Below, piece by piece: positions 37,501 through 49,176 of a stretch of 64,000 nucleotides of DNA (positions are counted from its first letter, which is position 1; the number at the start of each line of letters is the position of its first letter). The translations under genes were made by a program, and so were the position numbers. This stretch comes from Owenia fusiformis. Taxonomy: Eukaryota; Annelida; Polychaeta; Sabellida; Oweniidae. Location: the NCBI GenBank assembly GCA_903813345.2, contig CAIIXF020000009.1:7184030-7248029 (forward strand), given 5' to 3'. Under the pieces are notes generated by a model. That model had not been told where the DNA came from. It worked only from the letters and a program-made list of their open reading frames with translations, and searched no databases.

Positions 37501-40211
37501 GTATTCCAATGGGTGAAAAAGTAAGTTGCTTTCTACCTAATATGAACCACATTTATTAGTGAATTTCGAGAAATATGTCGAATTTAGCCATATTTCGCAT
37601 ATCTTTTTATGGAACCATTTAAAGTTTTGCAAATTAACCCCTTAAATTCTGGAGACGACGATCTAAATTTTGCTGAGTCAGCAATTTTCGTTTTTTTCAT
37701 TGAAAACAGTACTTTTCAGCCTAAATTGCTACATTTCTGCTCTCTTATCAAGTAATTTGATGCAGTTCTTGCCAAATTAAAGGAAACATACCCCAAAGGT
37801 TCCACAGTGTGCGAAGTTCCAACATTTTGACCCTTTAAACCCACGAAAGACCCAATTTTAAAGGGACGTATTCAGTAAACCTGCACAAAAGACAATGCTA
37901 CTTGAACTAGCCATCAGAAGTTCATGAAAAACGAAAAATCAATGATGTTCAGTTTAGTAAAGTAGCAAATAGTCCTACTTATGAGAGAATATAAATCACT
38001 TAAGCAATTTGTACAACTTTAAACAGCTGTTTTAAGTAGATTAGTATCGTTATGGGCAAAAATCCCCCAAAATAGCCCAAAATTTGTCCAAAAATTCAAA
38101 TTTTTCATGCTCAAGGCTGAATTATTTTGCCTTTTTTGCTACATTTATCAGTGCAGTGACAAGAAGTCTTGTGGATAGCGCAACTTTTCCTGAACGTTTC
38201 TCTAATAAGATATTTTAATGACAAAATAACTACATTTAGTCTGGAATAAATTGTCACAAAATATAATGACCCCAGGGGTCAAGAGAACCCTATAAAATCA
38301 AAAGTGCTGAGAGGATTTGAGCAAAAATGTACATATCACTTCATAAAACCCCGAACTTTAAAATTCATATTGAACAAAATGCATATTCAGTCAACCATGA
38401 CACTAATGGTCAATACAACTCACGTGGGATTTGTTTTGCTCATCGTATAGGAAAAGTAGTACTTAATACACTAGTTCGCTACTTTGTAGATGTATGGCAC
38501 GTATATGTGTACATGTATTGGCAATTAATGTTTGGTGATAGCTAGTAGGAGTGTCAGGGACCGCTGACAGATTATTATTTTGAACCAAAAAATTGAATTA
38601 TATTTTTGGCGGTCTCAGTAAATCAATGGGGTAATCAGGTCCTACGTGCTTTTTACAGGCCCAGAAATCAATGCTCGCTTATAAATGTAGCAAAATCTTT
38701 TTTCGTTCGTGGGATATTTTTTCCACCATATAACCGAACGGGAAGTTTTTGAATAGGACTACATGATCTGAATGGATGAGAGGATTCGATGGGCTGGGAT
38801 TTGAGAAATTATGATTTGAACTTTGCCAATTTTACATGTATTCCAATGGGTGAAAAAGTAAGTTGCTTTCTACCTAATATGAACCACATTTATTAGTGAA
38901 TTTCGAGAAATATGTCGAATTTAGCCATATTTCGCATATCTTTTTATGGAACCATTTAAAGTTTTGCAAATTAACCCCTTAAATTCTGGAGACGACGATC
39001 TAAATTTTGCTGAGTCAGCAATTTTCGTTTTTTCATTGAAAACAGTACTTTTCAGCCTAAATTGCTACATTTCTGCTCTCTTATCAAGTAATTTGATGCA
39101 GTTCTTGCCAAATTAAAGGAAACATACCCCAAAGGTTCCACAGTGTGCGAAGTTCCAACATTTTGACCCTTTAAACCCACGAAAGACCCAATTTTAAAGG
39201 GACGTATTCAGTAAACCTGCACAAAAGACAATGCTACTTGAACTAGCCATCAGAAGTTCATGAAAAACGAAAAATCAATGATGTTCAGTTTAGTAAAGTA
39301 GCAAATAGTCCTACTTATGAGAGAATATAAATCACTTAAGCAATTTGTACAACTTTAAACAGCTGTTTTAAGTAGATTAGTATCGTTATGGGCAAAAATC
39401 CCCCAAAATAGCCCAAAATTTGTCCAAAAATTCAAATTTTTCATGCTCAAGGCTGAATTATTTTGCCTTTTTTGCTACATTTATCAGTGCAGTGACAAGA
39501 AGTCTTGTGGATAGCGCAACTTTTCCTGAACGTTTCTCTAATAAGATATTTTAATGACAAAATAACTACATTTAGTCTGGAATAAATTGTCACAAAATAT
39601 AATGACCCCAGGGGTCAAGAGAACCCTATAAAATCAAAAGTGCTGAGAGGATTTGAGCAAAAATGTACATATCACTTCATAAAACCCCGAACTTTAAAAT
39701 TCATATTGAACAAAATGCATATTCAGTCAACCATGACACTAATGGTCAATACAACTCACGTGGGATTTGTTTTGCTCATCGTATAGGAAAAGTAGTACTT
39801 AATACACTAGTTCGCTACTTTGTAGATGTATGGCACGTATATGTGTACATGTATTGGCAATTAATGTTTGGTGATAGCTAGTAGGAGTGTCAGGGACCGC
39901 TGACAGATTATTATTTTGAACCAAAAAATTGAATTATATTTTTGGCGGTCTCAGTAAATCAATGGGGTAATCAGGTCCTACGTGCTTTTTACAGGCCCAG
40001 AAATCAATGCTCGCTTATAAATGTAGCAAAATCTTTTTTCGTTCGTGGGATATTTTTTCCACCATATAACCGAACGGGAAGTTTTTGAATAGGACTACAT
40101 GATCTGAATGGATGAGAGGATTCGATGGGCTGGGATTTGAGAAATTATGATTTGAACTTTGCCAATTTTACATGTATTCCAATGGGTGAAAAAGTAAGTT
40201 GCTTTCTACCT

Positions 40212-40625
40212 GTATCCTCTGTCATGTCAACAAAGTTCAATGCACTGTATCCTGTCATGTGGACTAAGTATACCTATCTAGTCATGTAGACTAATTAAAC
40301 TGTATTCTGTCATACAGACAAAGTGCATTGTATCATGTCATGTCGACTAATTATACTGTATTCTGTCATACAGACAAAGTGCATTGTATCCTGTCATGTA
40401 GACGAATTAAACTGTATTCTGTCATACAGACAAAGTACATTGTATCCTGTCATGTAGACTAATTAAACTGTATTCTGCCATACAGACAAAGTGCATTGTA
40501 TCCTGTCATGTAGACTAATTAAACTATATACTGTCATACAGACAAAGTCCATTGTATCCTGTCACATAATTTACGTACACTGTATAGTGCCATGTAGACA
40601 AAGTACATTGTATCCTGTCATGTGA
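40212..40625 (+). repeat. Host minisatellite, ~57-bp composite unit
   Basis: About seven units alternating tgtatcctgtcatgtagact and attctgtcatacagacaaag blocks. It continues the family found at 18310-18365, so the 1336-bp array interrupts it. Confidence 0.88.
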
Positions 40626-40788
40626 ATGTCTTTAGTAGTTGAGCAAGTGTTGGGTCAAGGTCATTGTCTTCTCACGCAGAACTGAATGCTGTTGCGCTGC
40701 CATCTACTGGAATATAGTTGTACTATTAAAACAGCTGCTGTATAATCATGTACATGTGTAAAGCATGTACATAACAGGGCATTAACAT

Positions 40789-40882
40789 TCAAATGTCACC
40801 ACCTGCCAAACACCAACCACCGGACACTTTCCACAAAAAACTGGAGACTATAACAATATATCACCCCTTGTGTTGGTACATA
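40789..40882 (+). repeat. Dispersed ~120-bp repeat family, copy 3
   Basis: Shows aaatgtcaccacctgcc, ccacaaaaaactggagac and aacaatatatcac, then gttggtacataac, in the same order as the other copies. Confidence 0.65.
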
Positions 40883-41123
40883 ACTAGTATCAGACGCAAT
40901 GAGAATGTTGAAACAAGGTAAAATTGATAACAAAATGTTTGTCATAATACATGAAAAGATGAAATACATACAAGACTTGTAAATCTTGATTTCTGAATTG
41001 ATCAAATATACATGTCTATCAGATTCACACTTTGATATGCGAAATTTATTTGACCAATTCTTCGCAGATCATTTTACTCAATGTTCACCAGTAGTCTGCC
41101 ATTTTTAATAACAATAACTTGTG

Positions 41124-41284
41124 TTTAGACATATGTGGAGCCCTAAGTGTTCTGGACTCTTGAAGAAGTATTCTGACTATATAATGAGTAAAATATATTC
41201 CGAGTTAAATTATTTTATCAAATACAATCAATTGAATTAAGTCAGCCAAGAACACTTGGGGCTACACCTGTCCAAAGACATGTC
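41124..41284. repeat. Probable foldback/MITE
   Basis: 41124-41155 (agacat.tgtggagccctaagtgttctgg) is roughly the reverse complement of 41246-41284, with a small insertion. The spacer is about 90 bp. Confidence 0.5.
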
Positions 41285-41985
41285 AAAACTCTGTTCGAGA
41301 GCTCAAATTTAATCATCAGACTTCTTAGAATTAATCAACTATGGTATTTAAATATCCTTACCTGTCTCATGTTAAGGGTACAGATGTGAAAGCGAGGCAG
41401 TGTGCAAATAGAAAGTTCCACCAAAGGTAAGCTAGTCTTAACTATATACCATTATATATCTACAGAGAAACATTGTAAAAAAATGCATACATGTTAAAAT
41501 GTGTATCTCTACATTAGATAATCATGTGATTTTTAACCCCAAACAACAATAGGTACATGTATACCATAAGGTGATACCTCCAATACAATGGCAATTTGCA
41601 TTTTGATTTATTCAAAGCATATCTAAAAAAGGGTGCTTCTCAAAGGAAAATGGTTTTGGTTCATGTTAAATACAGGGGACATTACGTGAATTAGTCAAAG
41701 AATTAAGCCAAGGCCCTGGGACTTTAACCTCTTGAATCCCAGGCTCCCAGGATGAAAATTGTTCAAACAAGAGCAATTTTACATTTCACTCTGTGTTTCA
41801 AGGTCATTTCTGAGGTGACGAGAAAACTTGTCACTCCAGGTAGTCAAGAGGTTAAGGTGATACGCACTATATAAAACAACAAAAATGCATGTATATATGT
41901 ACTTCTTTTTGTTAGCAATCTAACATTTGATACATTTCCTAAACAATTAATGTTCCATTATGTGATTCTAATTCTATGTAAACAA

Positions 41986-42053
41986 TACAGGGTGGTCCAA
42001 AAAAGTGAAATTATAGCCTGTTGCAGGGGTTCACTTTTTTGGACCACCCTGTA
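41986..42053. mobile_element. Minimal 68-bp mariner-type MITE
   Basis: Perfect 24-bp terminal inverted repeats, 41986-42009 and 42030-42053, reading tacagggtggtccaaaaaag and its complement around a 20-bp loop, with TA at both outer ends as Tc1/mariner targets require. The ends resemble those of the element at 60268-60833. Confidence 0.75.
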
Positions 42054-42710
42054 TAGGCATTCTAGACTATCAAAGTGCATGGTTAAAAGCTGGTGTATGT
42101 GGAAGTCATATAAATACACAGGCACAGTTCTATGAAAGGGGCCAATTACCTCACAAGGTTCCTAATTTAATAATTTTTTCCAAGTCCAATCAACCTAGAA
42201 GAAAACCCATTATTTGAAGAAATACAATTGAATTGAGAATAAGGAAGAAACAGAATAACACCGCTGCATCTATACATAAAAGCAAAGTTCTGTAATTTTG
42301 TAAGATTTCAAATATAATTTCAATATAGATACTAATAGACTAATGCACATATTTCTGATCACAATCCCAAAATACAGTGGAAGGAATTAAAGCACACCAA
42401 TCACTTGTCCCGTCAAAAAGTTTCTAACTACTTTTTCTTACTTATTTCAATTTGACTGTTTCTTTATCAAATTGTATCTCGCTGAACTGTTAAATAAGAT
42501 CACAATTAAATTCAGCATTTAATGCAGTTGTTTTGAAGTAATCTTGAGAAATGGACATATGCTGTTAACTTGTCCAAAGCAAGAGTTAACTGAAGTTAGC
42601 ATCATCCAATATGATGGACAAACTTTTTTCAATATCAATAAAGCTTTGATTTCAGCTTAACCAAGCAAAATGTGAATTCCATCTTCTAGATAAATATATG
42701 TTTCAAAGTG

Positions 42711-43930
42711 AAAAGTGGCTACACAATAATGTATCAAAGGTAAAATATTAAATATTGATTTAATAGTATTAAAATGATAAGTGACTACATAACAATCTAT
42801 CAAAGGGCAAAGGGACTACAAATCCATGTATCAAAGTGAAAAAGACATATTGGTGACTTTTCATCAATATATCAACGTTCATGTAAAAAGTGACAATACA
42901 ACAATGTATCAAAGTGTAAAAGATTAAATATTGATTTAGTATTAAAATGATAAGTGACTACAAAACAATATAATTATCAAAGTGCAACTAAACTAAAAAT
43001 CAACGTACTAGTATCAAAGTAAAAAATACTACATATTAATGTAGTATTAAAGTGAAAAGTGGCTACAATATATGAAAGTGTAAAGGGACTATAAATCAAT
43101 ATATCAAAGTAAAGTAAAAAGTGACTACACAACAATGTATCAAGATGAAAAAGACTACATATTGATGTAGTATCAAGATGATATGTGACTACATAACAAT
43201 CCCTCAAAGTGCAAAGGGACATATTGGTGACTACAAATTAATATATCAAAGTTTTTGTAAAAAGAGACCACACAACAATGTGTCAAGATGAAAAGGACTA
43301 AATATCGATGTAGTATCAAAATGATTAATGACTATTAATGACTACGTTACAATATATATAAGTGTAACTGAACAAAAGTGAAAAAGACTACGTATTGATG
43401 TTCAAAATGAAAAGTGACTTCTTAACAATATGTGAAGTGTAGTGTAAAGGGACTATAAATCAATGTATCAAAGTAAAGTGACTACACAACAAAGTATCAA
43501 GATGAAAAGGACTACACATTAATGTAATATCAAAATGATAATGACTATGTTACAGTATATCAAAGTAAAGTGAAAAGTGACTACAACTGTATCAAGATGA
43601 AAAAGACTACACATTAATGTAATATCAAAATGATAATGACTATGTTACAGTATATCAAAGTAAAGTGAAAAGTGACTACAACTGTATCAAGATGAAAAAG
43701 ACTACATATTGATGTAGTATCAAGATGATAATGACTACGTAACAATATATCAAAGTAAAGTGAAAAGTGACTACAACTGTATCAAGATGAAAAAGACTAC
43801 ATGTTGATGTAGTATCAAAGTGAAAAGTGACTACATTGCAATACATCAAAGTGTTAAGTCACATATAACATTGTGTCACTAGTGTGTAAAGTGACTACAT
43901 GTATATATTAATGTATTAAAGTGACAACGA
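42711..43930. repeat. Imperfect minisatellite region
   Basis: Words such as tatcaaagtgaaaagtgact, acacaacaatgtatcaag and tattgatgtagtatcaa recur in varying order over 1.2 kb. Larger duplicated blocks, for example 43500-43800, hold three near-identical segments of ~100 bp. The open frame at 42977-43222 is only this repeat read on the minus strand. Confidence 0.85.
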
Positions 43931-44320
43931 AACAAAGGGTGGACAAAATATTAAGAAAACACTGAGCAATCAGAGCAGCTTAAATAACTTATATAACAAA
44001 GAGTGATAGTATTTTGTTAGAAAATCAGAGGTTCAATATCTAAATACTGAAACAAAGTTAGTCCAAAAGTAAAAAGGAATTAAATCGAGTTTAATTTAAT
44101 GTGTGTCTTCCACTCCCAATTTTGAGTGTATGTGTATATTAGCCTTATAATTAGGTACAATTAATCAAATCCATGATTTTGCGTATCATCATTATTACAG
44201 CGAAATATCTGAAACAGAATAGGTCAATCTGCTCTGGGTGTGACATAAATGAATAAATTCCATGAGTTGAGTCATTTGGTCTTATTTTGAACCTCTGATA
44301 TTTAGAACTTAAATAGTGAG

Positions 44321-44340
44321 GTGGGGTGGGGGTGGGGGGT
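44321..44340 (+). other. G-rich tract, possible G-quadruplex
   Basis: ggtggggtgggggtggggg has four runs of two or more G in under 25 bases. No function is implied. Confidence 0.4.
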
Positions 44341-44467
44341 CACAAACCTGGGTTACTAAAAGATGTAGGCACTTCTAGTGAGTCTTCTTCATCACCAAAC
44401 ATCAAACTTTCAGCCTAATTAATTCCATTGGAATATTAGTCAGAATAAATTTTTACAATAAAACCTG

Positions 44468-47400
44468 CACTGTGCAAAAAAGGCTATATAGTAATAGAAT
44501 ATCCTGTTAACTATGCTCTAATATCAACTGTCATAGTGTGAAATATCTCCCGTATCTCCCGTGTTGAATAGACACATGCTATATCCAGATATTTGGCGGA
44601 CAACTAGTATAGTTAGTACTATTTGCCACTCTACTAAAAAATATGAACTAATATAAGCTGTGTTATATATCAAGGCTAACATATAGTTTGTCTACCACTC
44701 TATCAGATCTACAGAAAGGATATACTAGCCGATTCTATGAACAACAGCTTCTTCTAGCATATATCAGGATATACTATTAAATCAGAGCTCCAAAAACAAG
44801 AGATACGACAACTATACGAAATGACGTCATCACATCTTATTTCTGTAACTTATCTGGCTTATTAATGATTGATGACTTGTTTACATTGATAATTAATCCG
44901 TTTGTTAGAGTGAATGGATTAATTTTCTACAACCACGGGTTCTTATTTCCTTAAAAATAATTTTTGAGTTAATTTTTTATATGCATTTAATTGTATAATG
45001 TCCTTAATGCTATAATAAACATTGTGTTAAATTTTGAATTTAATTGATCAACTCCACGGAAAGTTATTTTTTTAATTATTGAGTTTTCCTCTCAATCGGT
45101 TTTTCCCTGCAGATTGTTTACACCTGACAAAAAAGCTATTTAATGTTAAAAACAGTTAAGTAATCTCAAACAATTTGATTAAAATATCAGAGATAAACAC
45201 TAGAATAGTATTTGCGATTAAGCTGATTCTATTTAGAATTTCACCATGACAAATTTACATTGATAATTAATCCGTTTGTTAGAGTTTATAACACATTTCA
45301 TTGGCGCATTTAGAGATGCAAGTAAATTGCATGGAACTTAATGATTCATAATTCATGTTCTATGTTATCTAGATTATCTGAGATAAACATCAAGATTGGT
45401 CTCAGTAATACATTTGTTTCTATTTAACACTGTAATATTGATCAGTAATTGGGATATTCCATCAATGCATCCAATTGTAGAATAATACATACCATTGTAA
45501 ATGTCATTTTATTCTGTAATATTGAGCAGTATTTGGGAAATCTAATTGAAGCAAACTATTGTAGAATGATGCATACCATTAGAATGTCATTTTATACAGT
45601 AATATTGAGCAGTAATTGGGATATTCAGTCGATGCAAACTATTGTAGAATGATAAATACCATTAAAATGTCATTTTACACAATAATATTGAGCAATAATT
45701 GGGATATTCAATCAATGCAAACTATTGTTGAAATGATCCATACCATTGTAAATGTTTTACACTGTAATATTGAGCAGCAATCTGGATTCGGGATATCGAA
45801 TCAATGATATGATAAACATTGTGTTAAATTTTGAAATAAATCCATCGACTCAGTGGAAAGTTACTGTTTTAATGTTAATTAGTTTTCCTCTCGGCTTTAC
45901 ATGTACTACATTGTTTCTCTTTCACATTGAGTTTCAACCAGAAAAAAGCTCTATTTTAAACAGGCACAACCAACATATACCATAGTTATGCACTTTGTTA
46001 CCTAACTTGTATAATTCCCTTATATTTCACAATTCATGTTTTTGTTATCTATAATTAATATCTGCAGTGTTATGTGTGATGTTATGTTGATAAGCGTTAA
46101 AAGCAATTTACAGTGTTTATAATATCTGAAACACACCAGATTAGTAAAGTTGTCTCTATTAACAATTCCACCATGTTTACCAAGTTTATATTAATCCATT
46201 TGTTAGAGTTTATGGATTAATTTAATGGCACATTTAGAGATGCAAGAACAAGTGCATGGAACTTAATAATTCACAATTCATGTTCTATGTTATCTAGATT
46301 ATCTGAGATAAACATCAGATTGGTCTCAGTAATACATTTGTTTCTATTGTACACTGTAATTTTGATCAGTAATTGGGATATTCCATCAATGCATATTATT
46401 GTAGAATGATGCATACCATTGTTAATGTCATTTTATACTGTAATATTGAGCAGTAATTGGGAAAATCAATAAATGCAAACTATTGTAGAATGATGAATTC
46501 CATTGAAATGTCATTTTATACAATAATACTGAGTAATAATTGGGATATTGAATCAATGCATACTATTGTTGAAATGATGCACACCATTGTAAATGTCAAG
46601 TTATACTGAATATTGAACAGTAATCGGGATTCGGGATATTGAATCAATGCATAATATTGTAGAATGATGCACACCATTGTAAATGTCATATATTCTGTAA
46701 TATTGAGCAGTAATCGGGAAATGATGTAAATAACATCTTGAGACATGTCAGAGCAAAATGCTAAAATAAATGTTTAATCCCTAATTATTCAATTTCAGTG
46801 GAATGAGTTTTGAAAACTAATCCGTTTACTAAAGTTAATAGATTAATTTCTACAACTGACGGTTCTAAGTTCCAATAAAAATAATTTGCAAATGAATTCT
46901 TTAAAATAAATTTGATGGCATAATGTCCCCAACGCTATGATAAACATTGTGTCAAATTTTGAAATAAATCCATCAACTCTGTGGAAAGTTACTGTTTTAA
47001 TTTTAATAAGTTTCCTCTCGGTTTTACATGTACTACAATGTTTCTCTTTCACATGAGTTTTATATTAATCCATTTGTTAGAGTTTATGCATTAATTTAAT
47101 GTCACCTTTAGAGATACAAGAACAAGCGCATGAAACATAATACTTCATAATTCATGTTCTATGTTATCAAGATTATCTGAGATAAACATCAGATTGGTCT
47201 CAGTAATACATTTGTTTCTATTTTACACTGTAATATTAATCAGTAATCGGGGTATTCCATTAATGCATACTATTGTAGTAATGTATACCATCCTAAATGT
47301 AATTTTATACTGTAATATTGAGCAGTAAATACAATTGATGTAAACTATCGTAGAGTGATGCATACCATTAAAATTCATTTTATACCCGGGTCTTATACAA

Positions 47401-48900
47401 TAATATTGAGTAATAATTGGGATATTCAGTCAATGCATACTATTGTTGAAATGATGCATACCATTGTAAATGTCAAGTTACACTGAATATTGAGCAGTAA
47501 TTGGGATTCGGGATAGTGAATCAATGCATATTATTGTAGAATGATGCATACCGTTGTAAATGTCATATATTCTGTAATATTGAGTAGTATTGGGAAATGA
47601 TGTAAAGAACATCTTGAGACATGTCAGAGCAAAATGCTAACATAAATGTTTAATCCCTAATTATTAAATTTCAGTGTAATGAGTTTTGAAAACGAATCCG
47701 TTTATTAAAGTTAGTGGATTAATATCTACAACTGACGGTTCTAAGTTCCAATAAATATAATTTGCAAATGAATTCTTTTAAATAAATTTGATGACATAAT
47801 GTCCCCAACACTCTGATAAACATTGTGTCAAATTTTGAATTAAATCCATCAATTCTTTGGAAAGATACTATTTTAATGAATGAGTTTTCCTCTCGGTTTT
47901 ACTACATTGTTTCACCTTCAGATTGAGTTTACATTGGAGAACAGAGGCTTCATTTTACACAGATAAAACCTACAATCTGTATGCCCTTTGTTAAACAACG
48001 TGTATTCCCTTATATTTCATAATTCATGTTTTCTGTTAATATCTATTATATCTGCTGTATTATAAGTGTTAAAAAACAATTTAGTTATCTCAAACAATGT
48101 GTTTATAAAATCTGAAAAACCACCAGATTATAGTCCCTTTGATAAAGCAGTTTCTATTTAGAAATCCACATGACAAGTTTACATTAATCCGTTTGTTATA
48201 GTTTATGGATTAATCTAATGGTACTTGTGTGGGGTAATTATAGAAAACAGTTTTGAACAATGGAATGTAACTAATACTTATTAACTTTTGTACATACATT
48301 TTACCTCACTAAGTGTTAAAATAACAAAGTTATTTATCTTAATGACAATTCACTTTCTTAATAGACAACAGAGAAGGGATAGGCTTCTCCAATTTGTTTA
48401 TCTAATAGCTTAAATATTTAAGTTGTGGTTAATAAGCTAGATAAGTGATTTTACTTTATTAGCGCTGCAAGCAATGAGACCTGATGACGTCATTTCGTAT
48501 AGTTAGAGTATCTCCTGTTTTGGGGGCCTGATTTGGGAGTATCTCCTGATATAAGCTGAAATAAGCTGTCTCTAGCACAGAATAGGCTGCATATCTCCTG
48601 TTGTGTATATCCAGTACTGTATGAATAGTAAGATATAGTCAGTTTTTTAAGAGTATAGACAGAAGATATTTAATATAGATAGCAAATCTCCTGATCATAT
48701 TTCTATTTAAATTAGTATAATTTGGGACCTATTCTTTGACATACCATCAAATAATTTGATATAGGTGGTATGATACTCAAATTTGTCCGTATTAAACATT
48801 TGATATCTGACTATATTTTAGGGGATTCTAAGGCGATTTGCAAACTATTTATGCCAATCTCCTGAAATAAAACAGGAGATATCGCACATTTTGCACAGTG
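44468..48900. mobile_element. Non-autonomous CACTA/EnSpm-type DNA transposon, 4.4 kb
   Basis: Termini are CACTGTGCAAAA (44468-44479) and its exact reverse complement (48889-48900), flanked by the 3-bp direct repeat ctg at 44465-44467 and 48901-48903. CACT(A/G) ends with a 3-bp target duplication are diagnostic of EnSpm/CACTA. The outer ~400 bp on each side hold many copies of atctcctg/cccg-like words, as subterminal repeats do. A further inverted match around acgaaatgacgtcat (near 44815 and 48485) marks the inner edge. No transposase was recognised inside; the interior is repeats. Confidence 0.65.
44880..48240. repeat. Higher-order tandem repeat inside the CACTA-like element
   Basis: Landmarks recur at about 0.9-kb spacing: ttatctgagataaacatca near 45375, 46300 and 47175, and cattgtgt.aaattttgaa near 45020, 45820, 46946 and 47820. 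Nested within are blocks of an 83-84-bp unit (ttgggatatt, atcaatgcatactattg, tactgtaatattgagcagta) at 45436-45800, 46360-46720 and 47230-47600. Short open frames here are repeat artefacts. Confidence 0.8.
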
Positions 48901-49138
48901 CTGTATATCCGAAAACCTGGCTAATTCAAACACCTCCCATATTTGAATACTTTTTTTCTCAAACCTAATATTAAAGAAAATATATACGAAACAGATTTCA
49001 AGCAAGTTTTTTAAAATCATAATTTAGGTTATTATAATAAATTTGGCTATTTACAAAATGAAATAAATACTATCAAATAAATATATGAATAAATATACAA
49101 ATAGAACCTGTTTGATTACTTTATAAAAAAACACATAC

Positions 49139-49176
49139 CTTTTCCTCGTATACTTTATTAGATCTATTGCTGCTTC
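49139..49176 (-). CDS. Cytoplasmic micro-exon, 38 nt
   Basis: Acceptor CATTGCAG and donor AAG|GTATGT enclose 38 nt that continue the tail in frame as RSSNRSNKVYEEK. It adds another acidic tyrosine motif (VYEE). No following exon was identified before the transposon at 48900 or beyond it. Confidence 0.65.

Larger units (their letters stand above)
18366..40211 (+). repeat. 1336-bp satellite array, 16 full units plus 0.35
   Basis: The block starting ggtcaatacaactcacg recurs at 18366, 19702 and every 1336 bp after that, until the last partial unit ends at ctttctacct (40211). Reading the copies against each other, the only difference I see is one extra T in a T run, at about 36354 and again at about 37690, giving two adjacent 1337-bp units. 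Each unit holds a 72-codon open frame (first at 19621-19839), but with no protein similarity, and its conservation is explained by the DNA repeat itself. Each unit also holds a perfect MARE-type palindrome, a tgaccccaggggtca palindrome and a CACGTG. Four gctacattt/aaatgtagc words within the unit hint at older internal duplication. Confidence 0.98.

Noticed and set aside
41345-41420. Possible minus-strand exon ending ATGAGACAG|GTAAGG, considered as the missing 3' exon or a new 5' exon
   Set aside because: No acceptor or coding continuation in phase was found. It could not be connected to the receptor-like gene.
42977-43222. 81-codon minus-strand open frame
   Set aside because: It lies entirely in the imperfect minisatellite.
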